Part shown: one piece after another, positions 1-11,339 of the stretch
How the letters are laid out: every line of letters starts with the position of its first letter
How positions within the stretch are numbered: position 1 is the stretch's first letter
Assembly (NCBI GenBank): GCA_029448655.1
Contig: JACCLO010000029.1
Coordinates: 62,001 to 126,000, forward strand
Direction: 5' to 3'
DNA: 64,000 nt
Source of the DNA: Wolfiporia cocos
Lineage: Eukaryota; Basidiomycota; Agaricomycetes; Polyporales; Phaeolaceae
Position numbers and translations under genes: made by a program
The notes under the pieces: generated by a model
Database searches by the model: none
Told to the model about the DNA's origin: nothing
The model's input: the letters and a program-made list of their open reading frames with translations, nothing else

Positions 1-308
1 GCCGCGACTTTAGGGCGACATTACTGGTCAGCTCCCATGTATAAGTACGACAAGATGGGGACTTACTTCCCATCTTTAGGATTCTCGACAACTGAGCCTT
101 AGGCTCCTTTCTCATCTGCGTTGTGTGCGTCTCTGCCCCGGGGGCCCTCCACGACTTGCTTGTCTGTGTGTCTTCCCTCTTGGTCGCCTTAGGAGTTCCC
201 CCTTGGGGATACAGCCAACTGGCTGCCTTGTGGTTAGCACACCGCCCTGTAGGACGTCTAGGGACTCCCCTGTAGCCAGGGTCCCACAAACCTGTGGAGT
301 TTGTGTCA
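1..308 (+). mobile_element. LTR, 3' part, cut by the window edge
   Basis: This is the promoter and 3' end of a Ty3/Gypsy-type LTR of the kind found repeatedly at 39-64 kb. It has a TATA-like tgtataagta at 39-48 and an inverted repeat at 53-75 (AGATGGG, 9-base loop, CCCATCT). It ends with the family signature tcccaca...ctgtgg...tgtgtca at 308. No self-complementary primer-binding site follows, so a solo LTR is more likely than a 5' LTR. The 5' part and the target duplication lie outside the window. Confidence 0.7.
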
Positions 309-797
309 CCCTGATGTCTCCCCGCATGCATGCTCAAACTGCAGTCTTCTTTGCTTGAGATGTAGTCGGGCAAAAAAAACAAAGTAAACCATATTCTATT
401 CACTCTGCAATCATATGGTTGACTGTGCCTGCGTTGGCAAATTGTATAGAACGTGCCGGAATCGGTAAAGGTGGGATCGCCGTAACATACGCCTTAGTCG
501 CAGCGTCATTGTATTGTACGGCGCAATAAGTTTTCGGATGACACCTTCGCATATCTCACTTGGCTATACCTTGCTAAGACCTATGGGTTCGATGCCTGGA
601 CCCTGCACTGTTCCATCAGTGTCTTTGCAAGATCTTCAAATCAGCCTGTCAATGCAGAGGGGCTTCAGACGAAGCGAAGGTGGTCCCTGTATCAGGGATT
701 GACTACTTCACGTACGTCCGTACACTGTTAGTTATACCCGAAGTCCTTCTGGCCTATGATCTCCCCAGCTGCTGCTAGAGATCCTCTGCAAGAGCCT
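309..797. other. No recognisable gene
   Basis: About 490 bp of mixed-composition sequence. Only short ORFs without recognisable motifs are present, and no repeat or RNA gene was seen. Confidence 0.5.
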
Positions 798-1621
798 TCA
801 ATAATGCCCCACTGTCTGATGTGACGTTCTGCCGCGCACGCTTGTTCGATTGAGTGCCGGAGTGCAGTACATGGCGCTGATTACGCATATAAGTGAGCGA
901 TCAGATGCGGAGCTGATGATGACTTCCACCATCAGGGTGGAGATTTGGCGATGGCGCTGGATAGTTGTGAGTGAGTGAGAGGTGATGAGAACGCCATCTA
1001 TATTCCGACGGCCGATAGTGACTACGGTGAGTAATGTGCGTAGTTGAGCTTTTGATGGTGCGGTCACTGACCGAGACCGTCTACACTCAAGGTCTCGTCG
1101 ATGCTCTGTACGGCCTCAAGTCGTTCGCAGATGCGAGGTATTCTGACGCCATCAGTCCCCATGTGCTCTGTGTAAATGGACTGCCGAATCCACGGATACC
1201 TGGACCCCTTGGGGGAAGCGCGCCGCAGCAACGATCGACTTGGCTTGAGCGGCGGTGATACCTATCAGATTGACGTATATGTACCACGACCGACTAGCCC
1301 AGCGTGTTCTACATACCATTGGAACCAGCACTCCCCGGGCGCCGGCATCAAGCCCATACTGATTTGCCACCGACACTACCGTCTGCACACGCCCCTGTTG
1401 CAGGTATTCTGACAATAGTGCTGGGCGCCGAGCTTCCGAGCCCCGATATTGTTTGGATGGATTCGGCAGCGTCCTGGCTGAAGAGATGTCATGCCATGCT
1501 CACAATCAATGAGCAGCCATGAGAGATGGGGCGAGGCGAGCGCAGCAGTGCGCGCTTTCAAAGCACCTGGCAGCGTGATCCATGCGCCGAACGCTGGCTT
1601 CGATGCGCGAAAGGGCTTCAA
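798..1621 (-). pseudogene. HpcH/HpaI-type aldolase relic
   Basis: Frames on the minus strand resemble the HpcH/HpaI aldolase/citrate-lyase family, class II aldolases acting on 2-keto acids. In order there is KPAFGAWITLPGA, then WLLIDCEHGMTSL (the conserved DxEHG region), TIVRIPATG, GLDAGARGVLVPMV, AAQAKSIVAAARFP, and IRGFGSPFTQSTWG with ASANDL. A GTATGT...AG intron near 1250-1310 separates the VLVPM and AAQAK blocks. The blocks lie in different frames. One base seems missing in a TT near 1360, and the region that should hold the metal-binding part and the C-terminus is eroded (about 800-1080). Identity rests on motif order only. Frameshifts may be decay or base-calling errors. Confidence 0.6.
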
Positions 1622-3124
1622 GAAGACGGTGCATTATACTCCGCTGTGGAATTGTTGCGATGACAATACATTACATTCATTGACTTGGTGCTTGTGGAAG
1701 ATCCTCGCCGAACACAGACTCCGACCGTTGCATCTTGGCCTGCTCGCACGTGGGCAAGCAAGATTAGATGCGAGAAATCCCTGGTAGAAATAATAACCAG
1801 AAAGCACCCCCGTCACTGGTGCGCAGACACCAGCGGCATCCGAGCCACCGCTGCCTCGTTGCAGCACGCTCACCGACGCCACACACAACTGTGGTGTTCC
1901 TGTTGAATCGGAATAGTTTGTTGCCCAGAATAGCTAGGGTGAATAGTACAGCAATGGACCATGCGTATACGCGAAGTTACTAACCACCTGCCAATGCAGC
2001 GGAAAGGCAGCGAAGAGGCCGTCTCTCCGAGCTTCCTGTGGAGGTTGGCGTGTGAATGTCATCATTATCGAGATGGAATGGATGGATATAGATTTCCCTA
2101 CAGTTGTACATCTTGCTACAGCATCATCGGGAGCCACAAGTGAAGTGTCGGCGGCGTTGGGCATAGTGATAAATTATGGAACGCGAGATGCGTTGCGGAC
2201 TTGATGCGGACAGATAAACGTGTGCACCCTAGTAACTCAAATAGAATTAATAATTCCCCTGCCTGACACACGGCGTGCGCGCGCTAACATCACCCCCGCG
2301 TCACATAAGCTCGACGTCACGACTTCGTGACTGAGCGCGTCAAAGTCTCGGCGTGGAGCTCGCTGTGGCTGGCATCGTAGACATTGGGCTTCTTCTTGTA
2401 TGTGGATAACTCACTGGAAATATCGGCGACAAGCGCAAACTGTCTTCAGACATATCAAATACTTCTCAGTTCCATCGAGGGTACGTTATATGCGCTCAAT
2501 TGCACGGATCTTATTTAACAGCAACATCCTCCATTCGTGTAGACGCTTTGATCAGCGTCCAAGCAGAAAACTCGGGGATAGTAGTCGTAGCAGTCGGGTC
2601 TCTATATGCGCCGAACTATACCAGCTGGCATATCTCTCCGAGTCTTTCTCCCAGCAGCGCTGCGGTCGAAACAAGGATTGGATCCATCAAGTGGATATCC
2701 TAGATCGTGAAGGTGGGCACACTATTTCTGGGTTTTCTTCCAACTACCACATATGATCCGCAGGGGTCAATCTGTGGAATCCATCTGCCTTGTCTCGCGA
2801 TATGGATGATGAGGATACTTGAAATGTGAATGCTGCATGTGAAGTCTAGTTCATCATGCCGAGAGTGTCTCACCGTACCATCCCCAATCAACCCGGTTCG
2901 GCTATCCGTACAGTGAAGTTGGCCGGATTCCGCATCGTTGAAGCAGGATAGAGAACAAGCCAGCCATTGACAGTGAGACAATCATCCATCACGATGTCAC
3001 CTAGTTTGAGATCGCTTCTCCACAGCTCTCATCCATGTGCTGCAGCTCGCCAAGCAAAGCCGGCGTTAGCATGTCAGGTACCAACCATCAGTTCGCGTGC
3101 GGACTCCCAAGACGGGCCGCTTAC
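1622..3124. other. Unidentified, probably eroded coding sequence
   Basis: Several medium ORFs occur on both strands (for example 2400-2756 plus, 2700-2981 minus). None shows a motif I recognise, and no repeat family member, RNA gene or LTR was seen. The composition resembles the neighbouring gene relics, so decayed host sequence is plausible but not shown. Confidence 0.4.
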
Positions 3125-4911
3125 TCAGAAAATGTGAATTCTAGCGATCGGACGCCATGATCTTGCAGGCTCCGTGCTTGCATGTGCAGCGAAGGTATGA
3201 CTACTATCCGCCCCATGAGTGCACGCCAATGTGATTTCTCCTGAAGGATTGGTACCGTCTTCCTCACCTGAATCGAAGTTAGCAGCCGCCCTCGGGCGAT
3301 GACAGGGGCGACGCACCTGATCCGAGTACGATGACATCGTCAGCACGCCCGACACTTCATATGCGACATCAGACTTTATTTTGCCAATCATATTGACTGC
3401 GACGTACATTCGCCAGAGACCAGGCTTGGCCGGATGTGGTTCCCAAAGGTCGGATGTGGCAAAGCCACGCTCCCCATTTGGCAATATCTCGATGCAAGGC
3501 TGGTGTGTCTCTCGCACGTCTGCACGCACATGCACGCCATACCTCAGTATACTTCGGGCGGCTACATCGTTACATTTTGGCACGCACCAACATCTGCAGC
3601 TCGAATGTCCCGTCTCCCTGAGGAACCCAGCGACATACACTCTCTGGGAAGCTGCATCCATTCCCAGTCGGCGCGCTTCTTGCCAATAGGGCTCGGCTCT
3701 TCGACGCCGTCATCGAACACGCATGTCACCAGGCCGAATTCGGTTGCACCGTAGCACGCCAACAGGCGCACGCCTTTATCCACGAGCTTCTCACCATTCG
3801 CCCTGGAGAGCGGGCCGCCGGCGAATATCTAAGACGTGAGTGATAAGCGATTGCTCCCTCGACCAGCGCATGTGATGCAGGTACTGACAAGAGCCTGAAG
3901 AGACGCAAGGTACTTCGCGTCATCCTCGTTCTGCGACCACGCCTGGCGAAAACAGTACTCTTTAGCAATCACAGGCACACTACACAACCAGAGCCTACCT
4001 CGACGAAAGGCAGGGACGCTCTCGATAGCCGTGCAGCCTGTCTTGCGCGCCGTCTCATTGTGTTCTGCGGGGTCGGCACGACCGGGGGGCGCTGACACGA
4101 TCGCGCGCGGGGGGAACAGCGGACGTCGGCTGGGCCGGACAAGAGCGGCGCGTAACAGCTGCGAGCAGAGTCCCATTACGTGGAACGGCGGTAGCGCCAT
4201 GCACCCCCACCGTATCGCCTTCCTGCGCGACTCCACGAAGATGGGCATCCTGCACCCAGTGTAGGATCGTCGTGTGCGTGTGCGGGATCGGCTTCGGGAA
4301 GCCGGTGGAGCACTGAGGAGTGCAGGTAGAGCACAACATCCGATGGCGACGCGCGGCACGCGGGCGGCGGGTAAGGGCCCGAGACGGCACGCGGCGGGTC
4401 GAAGGAGGGCGCGAGCGTCGGGAAGACGTCCGTGAGCGCGGGCAGGTCGTCGACGTGCATGGCGAATCCGCCGGCAGGCTCTCCCGGACCGCGTCAGTGA
4501 ATGGGGCGAAGGTGGGCTGTGAGACGATGCGATGGCAGCTCGTGTGCTCCATCAGGCTTGCTATTGCGGGCACGGATTTGCGGGAGGACATAGGGAAGGG
4601 GACGAGCCCCGCACGGATCAGACCCGCGACGAGCGCATGGTAAGTCAGAGTATCGCAGTTCGCGATGATAGCGACAACGGCGCCCTCTTCGCCCTTCCGT
4701 CCGGGCCTGAAGGAGTGGCAACGCGGTGAATTGCCTGAGCGAACTCGAGGAACGATATACTTCCGAGGCGTATCAGAAGACAAGTCTGGAAAACAGGAAG
4801 AGAAAGAACGGAGAGGTGGAATTGTATTCGGCATGGAAGTCGGACGAGCCCAGGGATGAGAGATAGCGAACGTTGAGGGGCGGGAGTACAGGGCGATGCA
4901 GATGCAGACAT
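3125..4911 (-). pseudogene. NRPS-like adenylate-forming enzyme, AMP-binding domain relic
   Basis: Minus-strand frames carry adenylation-domain motifs in order. VVAIIANCDTLTYHALVAGLIRAG comes first (about 4670-4590). Next is the nucleotide loop STGFPKPIPHTHTT (about 4290), then GCTAIESVPAF, the YGATEFG motif (A5, about 3745) and ERGFATSDLWEPHP with GLWR (A7, about 3450). After an intron beginning GTACGT comes GRADDVIVLGSGE. This matches fungal NRPS-like reductases, which activate a carboxylic acid as an acyl-adenylate. The expected thiolation and reductase domains are not found downstream at 1.6-3.1 kb. Motifs are spread over all three frames. One frameshift is a single extra base in the gag-gaa run where GEKTVP is expected. 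Truncation plus several shifts argue for a pseudogene. Confidence 0.65.
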
Positions 4912-7900
4912 ATCTGCCAGAAGCTGAACAGAGTGGTTATAATGATTCTGATGGAGTATGTGGGTGCTGAGAATGAGGCCTATTTAAACGAAGTTCTCGA
5001 GCCATCCCCGTGACGCGGGAAGGTCCATCGGTGAATATTTGAATGGCTTGCCGGGCGCTGCGGGTCAGTTGTCCTCATGAATCCGAGCAGGTAGGTAATC
5101 GTCTACTGGTGTCAGTATCGAGTGTGGCGTACTAGATCCTGAGCCTGAAGAGTGGCCGGCCGAGCTCGGCATCTGTTAGCCGACCAAATGTGAGACCGCG
5201 GTGATCTCGGAGCGTTCCTTTCGTTATCGTCGCAGAAAGCCGCGAAGGTTCTCTCCAGCGATCGGAGGCTAGTCGATTGGAGTTCCCGCACAGCCTCGCA
5301 CCTCCAGCCTCCTGAGACGCAGGGGCACGACATAATCAGCAGCCAGTACATCTTCGACGGGCGCGGAACATTCTTGCTGATATTCTAGAGCTGTCAGCAT
5401 CATCACCTTGGGGCCCGCGGCCACGACAAGCCGACGCAGAATTCCGCCAACGATTGCGATCGGTCAGATTTTGGGGAGTTGGTATCATGCAGCAAAATAA
5501 CTAACGCGTAAAGCATGGGCACTGATCTTCCCGCATAGCCTGTCTATCGCTATGTGACTCGTCAAAGTCCGCCAGCGGCTTCGACGCCCGGAAGGACTCA
5601 CTGCTGGAAGTGAGAGATTGAAGATTGATCTAGACGTTTCTCCTACGAGTGTGGCCAAGTGGCAAAAGAGCGGAGCTGCATGGACGTCGGAAATGATAGA
5701 AGAGCCTTTCATTTCGGACCAACTGCGCATTTGAGCTGGCACATTCCAACCACCGTGCCCGCCAGGCCATTCCAGGCTGAGCATGTCCGGCATTGCTCAT
5801 ACCGACACTGCCGGGCGGTGAAAGGCTCAGACTAACCCGATGGTAAACAAAAGTGGTTTCCGGCTGTATGATAACGATATGGCAACAACACATCGCTTGC
5901 AATCCTTCCAGGAGGCTCTCGGCTCCACGTGAATTACTTCATCTGCACTACATTGACCAAATCTCACTGTTCCTGTACAACACAATTTCCTAAGAATCCT
6001 AACATGCGAGGGCGCATATTTCGTATCATGTCAAGTCGATAGTTGCTAAATACAGATAAAATGGGTCAGAGCTGGTAGCAATGGGCGCCCAATGGCCTCT
6101 GACAATTATTTGGGGCGTTCACCTTGAATTTATAGTGCAAGGATAGCTCTTCAGAGCCTCGCCTTCCCGATTCCGAAAACACACAATTAGATTGCATATT
6201 CTCGCCATGTCAGTAGTAAGTTAATACACCGCAAGTAGTCAGACGATCGTCCGCGAGAAAGGCTAATCGATTCAGAAGTCCTGCTCTAACTGTTCCCTCA
6301 CCTGCTTAATGTCATGCCAGTGTGACTGTCCGTTCGTAGGCTTGCTGGTTCACTCGCCTCCAACGTTTGCGACACGGTACCGTTGCACAATAGCTACCTC
6401 CTTGATTTGTCAGAGCACTCTTGCTGCGGAAGACTTTGCGGGTTCTGGAGACATAAATATCTACTTTCGCACGTACGCTACACATGCGCCGATGGCGTTG
6501 TTTGTCACGAAACATGTTTCTGCTCTTCTTGCGTACTTTGCTACTCACCAGTGCACTCCCAGGAGTTTGTAGCTATGTGTACCTGTAGCACAGATGGCAT
6601 AATATGTCCCATTGTTCTTACCTTCGCCTCACAAACACGCTCGTGTATCGCTTCGTTCTTCGATGAAACTGCAGTTTTCGCTGATGTGTGAACTGAGCAC
6701 TTAGGTGATGACTGACTTCAGGGCCTGTAGTCCGGCATTCAGTACGTTTAGTGCAAAGTAGCGGGCCATGTCGGAACCGGCGCTACTTCATTATCAAGCA
6801 ATATAAGAACAGAGATGAGTAGATAGATACTCAGCGTGGGTGCGCCCACGCTTCAATGTGGCTTGCTAATCCGTGTTCATGCTATTTGCACGGGCATGCG
6901 CACGATCGAAGTGTTGTAATAGAGGTTTTTTTACTAACGATAATTATGACTCGCCCTTTTCCGAGGTTTGTGCAAGAATTATGAGAACGAGGTATGGCAT
7001 CATTGATACCCTACAGTGTTTTCGTACATCCGATGCGGGTTAACAGTACTTGGATACAGTTACTGGTATGCGTCACAAAGATCAAGGACTACGCTCTACC
7101 CACTCCATTTAAAAACTTAGTAGTGGAGCTCAAAAAATCCGTGCCACAGTCAATTTATTGTTAGCAAAACACCTCTAATTCGAGAGTGATTGTGGAGGCG
7201 ACGGGGGGACTGCATCTAGCACTTAAATCATATGGGTCAGTGTTGGACCACGATGGAGCGATCGCCGCCACCGCCCGTCCGATCCGCTCAGATCTTGTGA
7301 CGCACTAGTACTAGTGACAGGTGCCACCACAGCGCGGTCACGCCGAATCACCTGTTCGTGCGACTCAGGACCAGGAAGAAGATAAGACGGTGTCCGAGGA
7401 AGGTCCGACTGTGATGGAGGTCGATTCGTAGGGCGTCGTCTGGTGGATGTGTCGCATCGCGAGCACGGCCGTGGTTGCATTGTGTTTTCGAGCTGTTGTT
7501 CATGGCTTTCGTTTGACTCGGCGTAGACACCGTCGAACGCGGGGCCTGGAGCCGCACTGGCCGCACCGCTGGGCAGCTGAGGCTGGAGGGAGCTGTATCG
7601 GCAACCGTGAGAGGACGCGAGAGTCTGGCGTCGGCGACACCGACCTGGAACGGGCTTGGCGCAGCGAGTGCGCAGACGGGTTGAAATGTCCGCACTTCGG
7701 GCAGGACATATTCTGCACGTGGCGGGTGACGGTCAAGGGCAAGGTCAGGTGGGAGGTGCTGACGTCGACCCCACAGCCAATTGGTCGCTGACCGTCGTAA
7801 AGGGCACAGAATTGTACATACCAAGTGTATCGCCGGCTCATGACCACGAGATAATGATAAGTTGGGCGCTGCAAGTCACGAATGCCGGATAGACCGTTAT

Positions 7901-8090
7901 CGGAGCAATGGGAAGTGTTTGAGTGGAGAGCGAATAAGCGCCGATCACTGGGTCCAGCGCGGGCATTATATGCACATGGCAGGCGAATGAGCACCCAGCG
8001 ATGTGGCACGTGCTGCGTATCACGCTGCATCCGTGCTGTGGGAATGCCACGCTGTCACCTTACACCCAATCCACTCTGGCAACGATCTGA
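4912..8090. other. Unidentified region, possible minus-strand coding relics
   Basis: Two clusters of overlapping minus-strand ORFs (about 5112-5902 and 7223-8030) have coding-like composition. Neither shows a recognisable catalytic or binding motif. The rest (about 5900-7200) is AT-richer and appears non-coding. No LTR signature, tRNA or other repeat was recognised here. Confidence 0.35.
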
Positions 8091-8718
8091 TAATAATGGA
8101 GCCAACAGAGGTCCAAATTTACGGATTGAATCTTTTGAAGGAACACACAGACATGTTTCATAATCACATATCCACTGCTTTCCCGACACAGATTGGTGAA
8201 CTATACAAATGGCATGCCAAGGGCAGGCATGCATTGGTACATTACATTCTTTTTATTTTGCTACTCTACTAATGAATGCAAAGTTGTATACTGAGGAGAT
8301 AATCAGAGATTTTCGATTGGAGGACGACGAACTAGCAACCAACTTCCACAGAGACCCTAGGATTTTATTAGGTCGTCAAAAACTTGATTTTGCCTTGAAG
8401 TTATTCAACCTTGGGCTGGATGCTGAGGCATTCCAGCTACCCAAGTTGGAGATTGAGCTGAAGGAAGGGCCCAAGGACTGACACTACAGACCAGAATGCA
8501 GATTGCAGAGGAATAGTAAGTCTTGTGAATGATTAGCACAAAATGGCTTTGAATTTAAATTTCTGCATCTAGAAGCGGCCTACTTCAGAATTGGAAGAAG
8601 CAGGCCAGGGTCCCAAGCGCCAAAAAGTGGAGGAGAGACTTCCTCAATTTTTGCCTCTAGGTGATGGCAAACCATCCTCCAAGTTGGAAGATTGGGAAGA
8701 TGAAGCCTCAAAGTAGTA
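8091..8718 (+). pseudogene. Unidentified protein, C-terminal exons
   Basis: A plus-strand frame runs EVQIYGLNLLKEHTDMF... and continues, after a stop and shift near 8270, as AKLYTEEIIRDFRLEDDELATNF...LGRQKLDFALKLFNLG. A probable intron starts GTAAGT at about 8517 and ends CTAG at about 8572. It is followed by a short basic and acidic exon (GPKRQKVEERLPQF...WEDEASK) with a nuclear-localisation-like GPKRQK, ending TAG near 8716. I do not recognise the family. A transposon-encoded protein is as likely as a host protein. AT content is higher than in the flanking relics. Confidence 0.35.
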
Positions 8719-9143
8719 TGTATGTCATTTTACATTCTCATTGAAGCAGCTTGCAGTTTACTGAGGCTTGAGTACAGAATGCTTTCATGATGGTTTAGGA
8801 CTGTATAGGGTGTAACATACTTGCAAATAGGAATCTGCATGAGGTTGTCCTTTGTCCTCAACATACATATCTATCACCGTGATCACACCCTGTGAACATC
8901 CTTGCACACATCAAATATGTAGTCATAGCATGATCATGCTTGCCCTCATGTGCAAATACTAGTGAGAAATGCTCCACTTCCACTTCAGCGACTGCTGAGA
9001 GTACTGGAAAGAAAGCTCAGTACTTTGAAGGAAGATACATCACCATGCATACCAATGCTCATGCTGGTCCGATTCAGTGAATACTGGTTGGAATGAATGT
9101 CAGCTGGGTAGCAAAGACAGTGCCACAATGTACCTTGAAATCA
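8719..9143. other. No gene seen
   Basis: AT-rich stretch following the unidentified gene; only short meaningless ORFs and no repeat signature. Confidence 0.4.
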
Positions 9144-10429
9144 TCACCGTTGAAGATAAGGATATCTCCCGTGCTCTAGGGTCACGAGGAGTACCGGCCC
9201 CTCCCTTTTGACAGATTTCGTAATGGAGTCTGTGATTTGAGCAACTTGCATATCCAGAATGCTCACACTGTTACTCGGCGCTGGGACATCGGAATCGTCT
9301 ATGTCCATAGGCCCGCATGAGTCGTTAGCTCCGTGCGGGAGTTCCTTCTTAGGAGATCCACGCTCTGCGACGGGTGATTGGCAGAAGCTGCTGTACACCT
9401 GGAGCTAATGATTTGGGGGCGCATCGACAACTCTGCATCGGCGCCGAGGTACATCATGTATACAGGGGAATTTTTCGCAGCAAGCACGTTCTGGCACAAC
9501 TTCTGTCTTGGGGAAAGCCATGAATAGTAAATTCAGAACTCACCTTCTTTGAGCCAGGGAGAACCCAAGCCAAGTAATTCATTTCTGTCCCCCTCCTTCA
9601 GCGGCCAAGCGGCTTTGAAGCAGTGCGTGTGCTTGCAATATACAGAGCGGGGGCATGTGTCGTGGCCGCTGTCGTATCTTGATTGTTGAATGAGCAGGTG
9701 TAATAGGCCTCTGCGGACGCACAGAATGTTTTAGAATCAATACATACGCACCGCTGTCCCGTGCTCACCTTTAAAGGAACCCTTGCTATCCTGGAGCAAT
9801 GACAATTCAACTTTCGTCAGCATCTCTCTGAAGAGCCTGGTCGGCTGCTCCTGCAACCTCTGCCCCGTTACAGGTATAAATAAATAAATAAATAAGCTTG
9901 GCAGAGACGCCATCCTTTGTCATATACGCTAAAACGCGAGCCATCAGCAACGTGCCGTTACGGTGGTTTGACACGCTCGGACGGCCTGTCACACGACAAT
10001 GTCACTGGAGAAATACCACGGGAATTATGCATGGTATGAACATCCGCAGGAGGTATACAGTTGCTTTCCTGCGCGAATGTATGAGTGCTTGCTTCGGCCC
10101 GCCTCTGGGTAGGCACACTCACTGAGCATCCGCTACACAGTTAATACCATAAATTTCGCTGAGCATTCAGTTTTCCACACTTTACGCATTGCCTTCCGCC
10201 ATGATAGCTGTGGCCGAGATGCCATACTCGAAGTCGGCATCCATTTGATGATTTGGTGAAGAATGGGGAGGAAGAAAGTGGAAAGGATTGAACATGATAT
10301 TAGGGTCTGTCTGGTCTGCTCCGATGGAAGGAGGGGCCTGCCACCAGGGATCAGCACTCCGATCCACCGTTTCGCTACCGGGTACCCAATCGAAAGTGAA
10401 TTGCCACGAAAATAGTTCTTGACCAGCAT
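9144..10429 (-). pseudogene. Unidentified minus-strand protein fragments
   Basis: A set of minus-strand frames looks coding. It includes a low-complexity stretch GSPKKE...GPMDIDDSDVPAPSN (about 9275-9355), a segment NHRNGTLLMARVLAYMTKDG (about 9900-9965), and FNPFHFLPPHSSPNHQMDADFEYGISATAIMAEGNA (about 10190-10290). The Ser/Asp/Pro-rich acidic linker suggests a nuclear protein. No domain was recognised, and the fragments lie in different frames. It lies downstream of, and in the same direction as, the next unidentified ORF and MSH4. Confidence 0.3.
9876..9895. repeat. Short (TAAA)n microsatellite
   Basis: A short tandem run of ataaa units of about 20 bp lies between two minus-strand coding fragments, probably in an intron or spacer. 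Confidence 0.8.
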
Positions 10430-10756
10430 CGTTTCTCCCCTGTCATTTGTTCAGCATGCCATCGAAAGGTACCCACGTAGATATCGATGAGATACCATGT
10501 TTATGGATTTGATTCCAAAGAAACCCAGGTGTGTACAGCCATATTGTTCGCGGAGACTGAATGGCGCCGATTCGAAGAACTCTGCACAGCACGATGCAAT
10601 CCGGACTATCACTTTTGGTGGCTGTCCAATAGAACCTTAGCTTCGGGTGGTGGGCTGATCGGCCGGTTTGAACGACGCGAAGATGTCGGGACTGCACTGT
10701 TGAGATAGCTCCGGTGCTTTGTTGGTCGCGTGCTCGGATCATGTCTGGGTTGCAGT

Positions 10757-11142
10757 TTAAAACTCCCAGAGGTCGAAACATGAGCAGTACATCATTGCAA
10801 TAGAACCTAACCAGAATGATGCAGAATCGGAGGCACCAAGGAGGAGTCTGACTTGGATATCGTGGTGATTTTGATGGGGTTGATGATCAAAGGGATTCGA
10901 TTCTCGTTGACATCCGTCATGATCATAGATGGCAGAGGACGATCTTGGTGATAGAGTACGTGCCCGTCGCCGTGATTGGGCATGCACATTTTCAGACTGA
11001 TGGTGTCTGTCGGAGATGGACAACGGCAGCTAGCCAGAGCTTGGCGGTCTATGGCGAGTACAATGCGCCAATTGTACCGGATCAAAGCGCAATTGCCTAC
11101 GTAGGCGCCGGTGGGGCGCATTCCTGGGAAGTCATAAAACAC
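10757..11142 (-). CDS. Unidentified minus-strand ORF downstream of MSH4
   Basis: An uninterrupted minus frame (111 residues from the first Met, YDFPGMRPTGAYVGN...RYNWRIVLAIDRQALA...PNHGDGHVLYHQDRPLPSMIM) starts about 200 bp beyond the MSH4 stop. It looks like real coding sequence, with few rare residues and clear hydrophobic blocks. I recognise no family. It could be one exon of a gene continuing into the 9.1-10.4 kb fragments. Confidence 0.3.
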
Positions 11143-11339
11143 GGACGGCCCGACAAGTCCGGTTCGCTGCCGCTAAGTTTGTGGCGGCCACGGTGATATG
11201 TGTCCGCTATTGCTATCTGGGCAGCTTAAGTGCAAGTATGGATCGAAAAATGACGCGGCGCCGTCTTTTCCACACTCGTGCGTGTGATCACAGACAAGTA
11301 CAGAAACCGCTTACTTGTCAAAGGATGTACCCGACATAC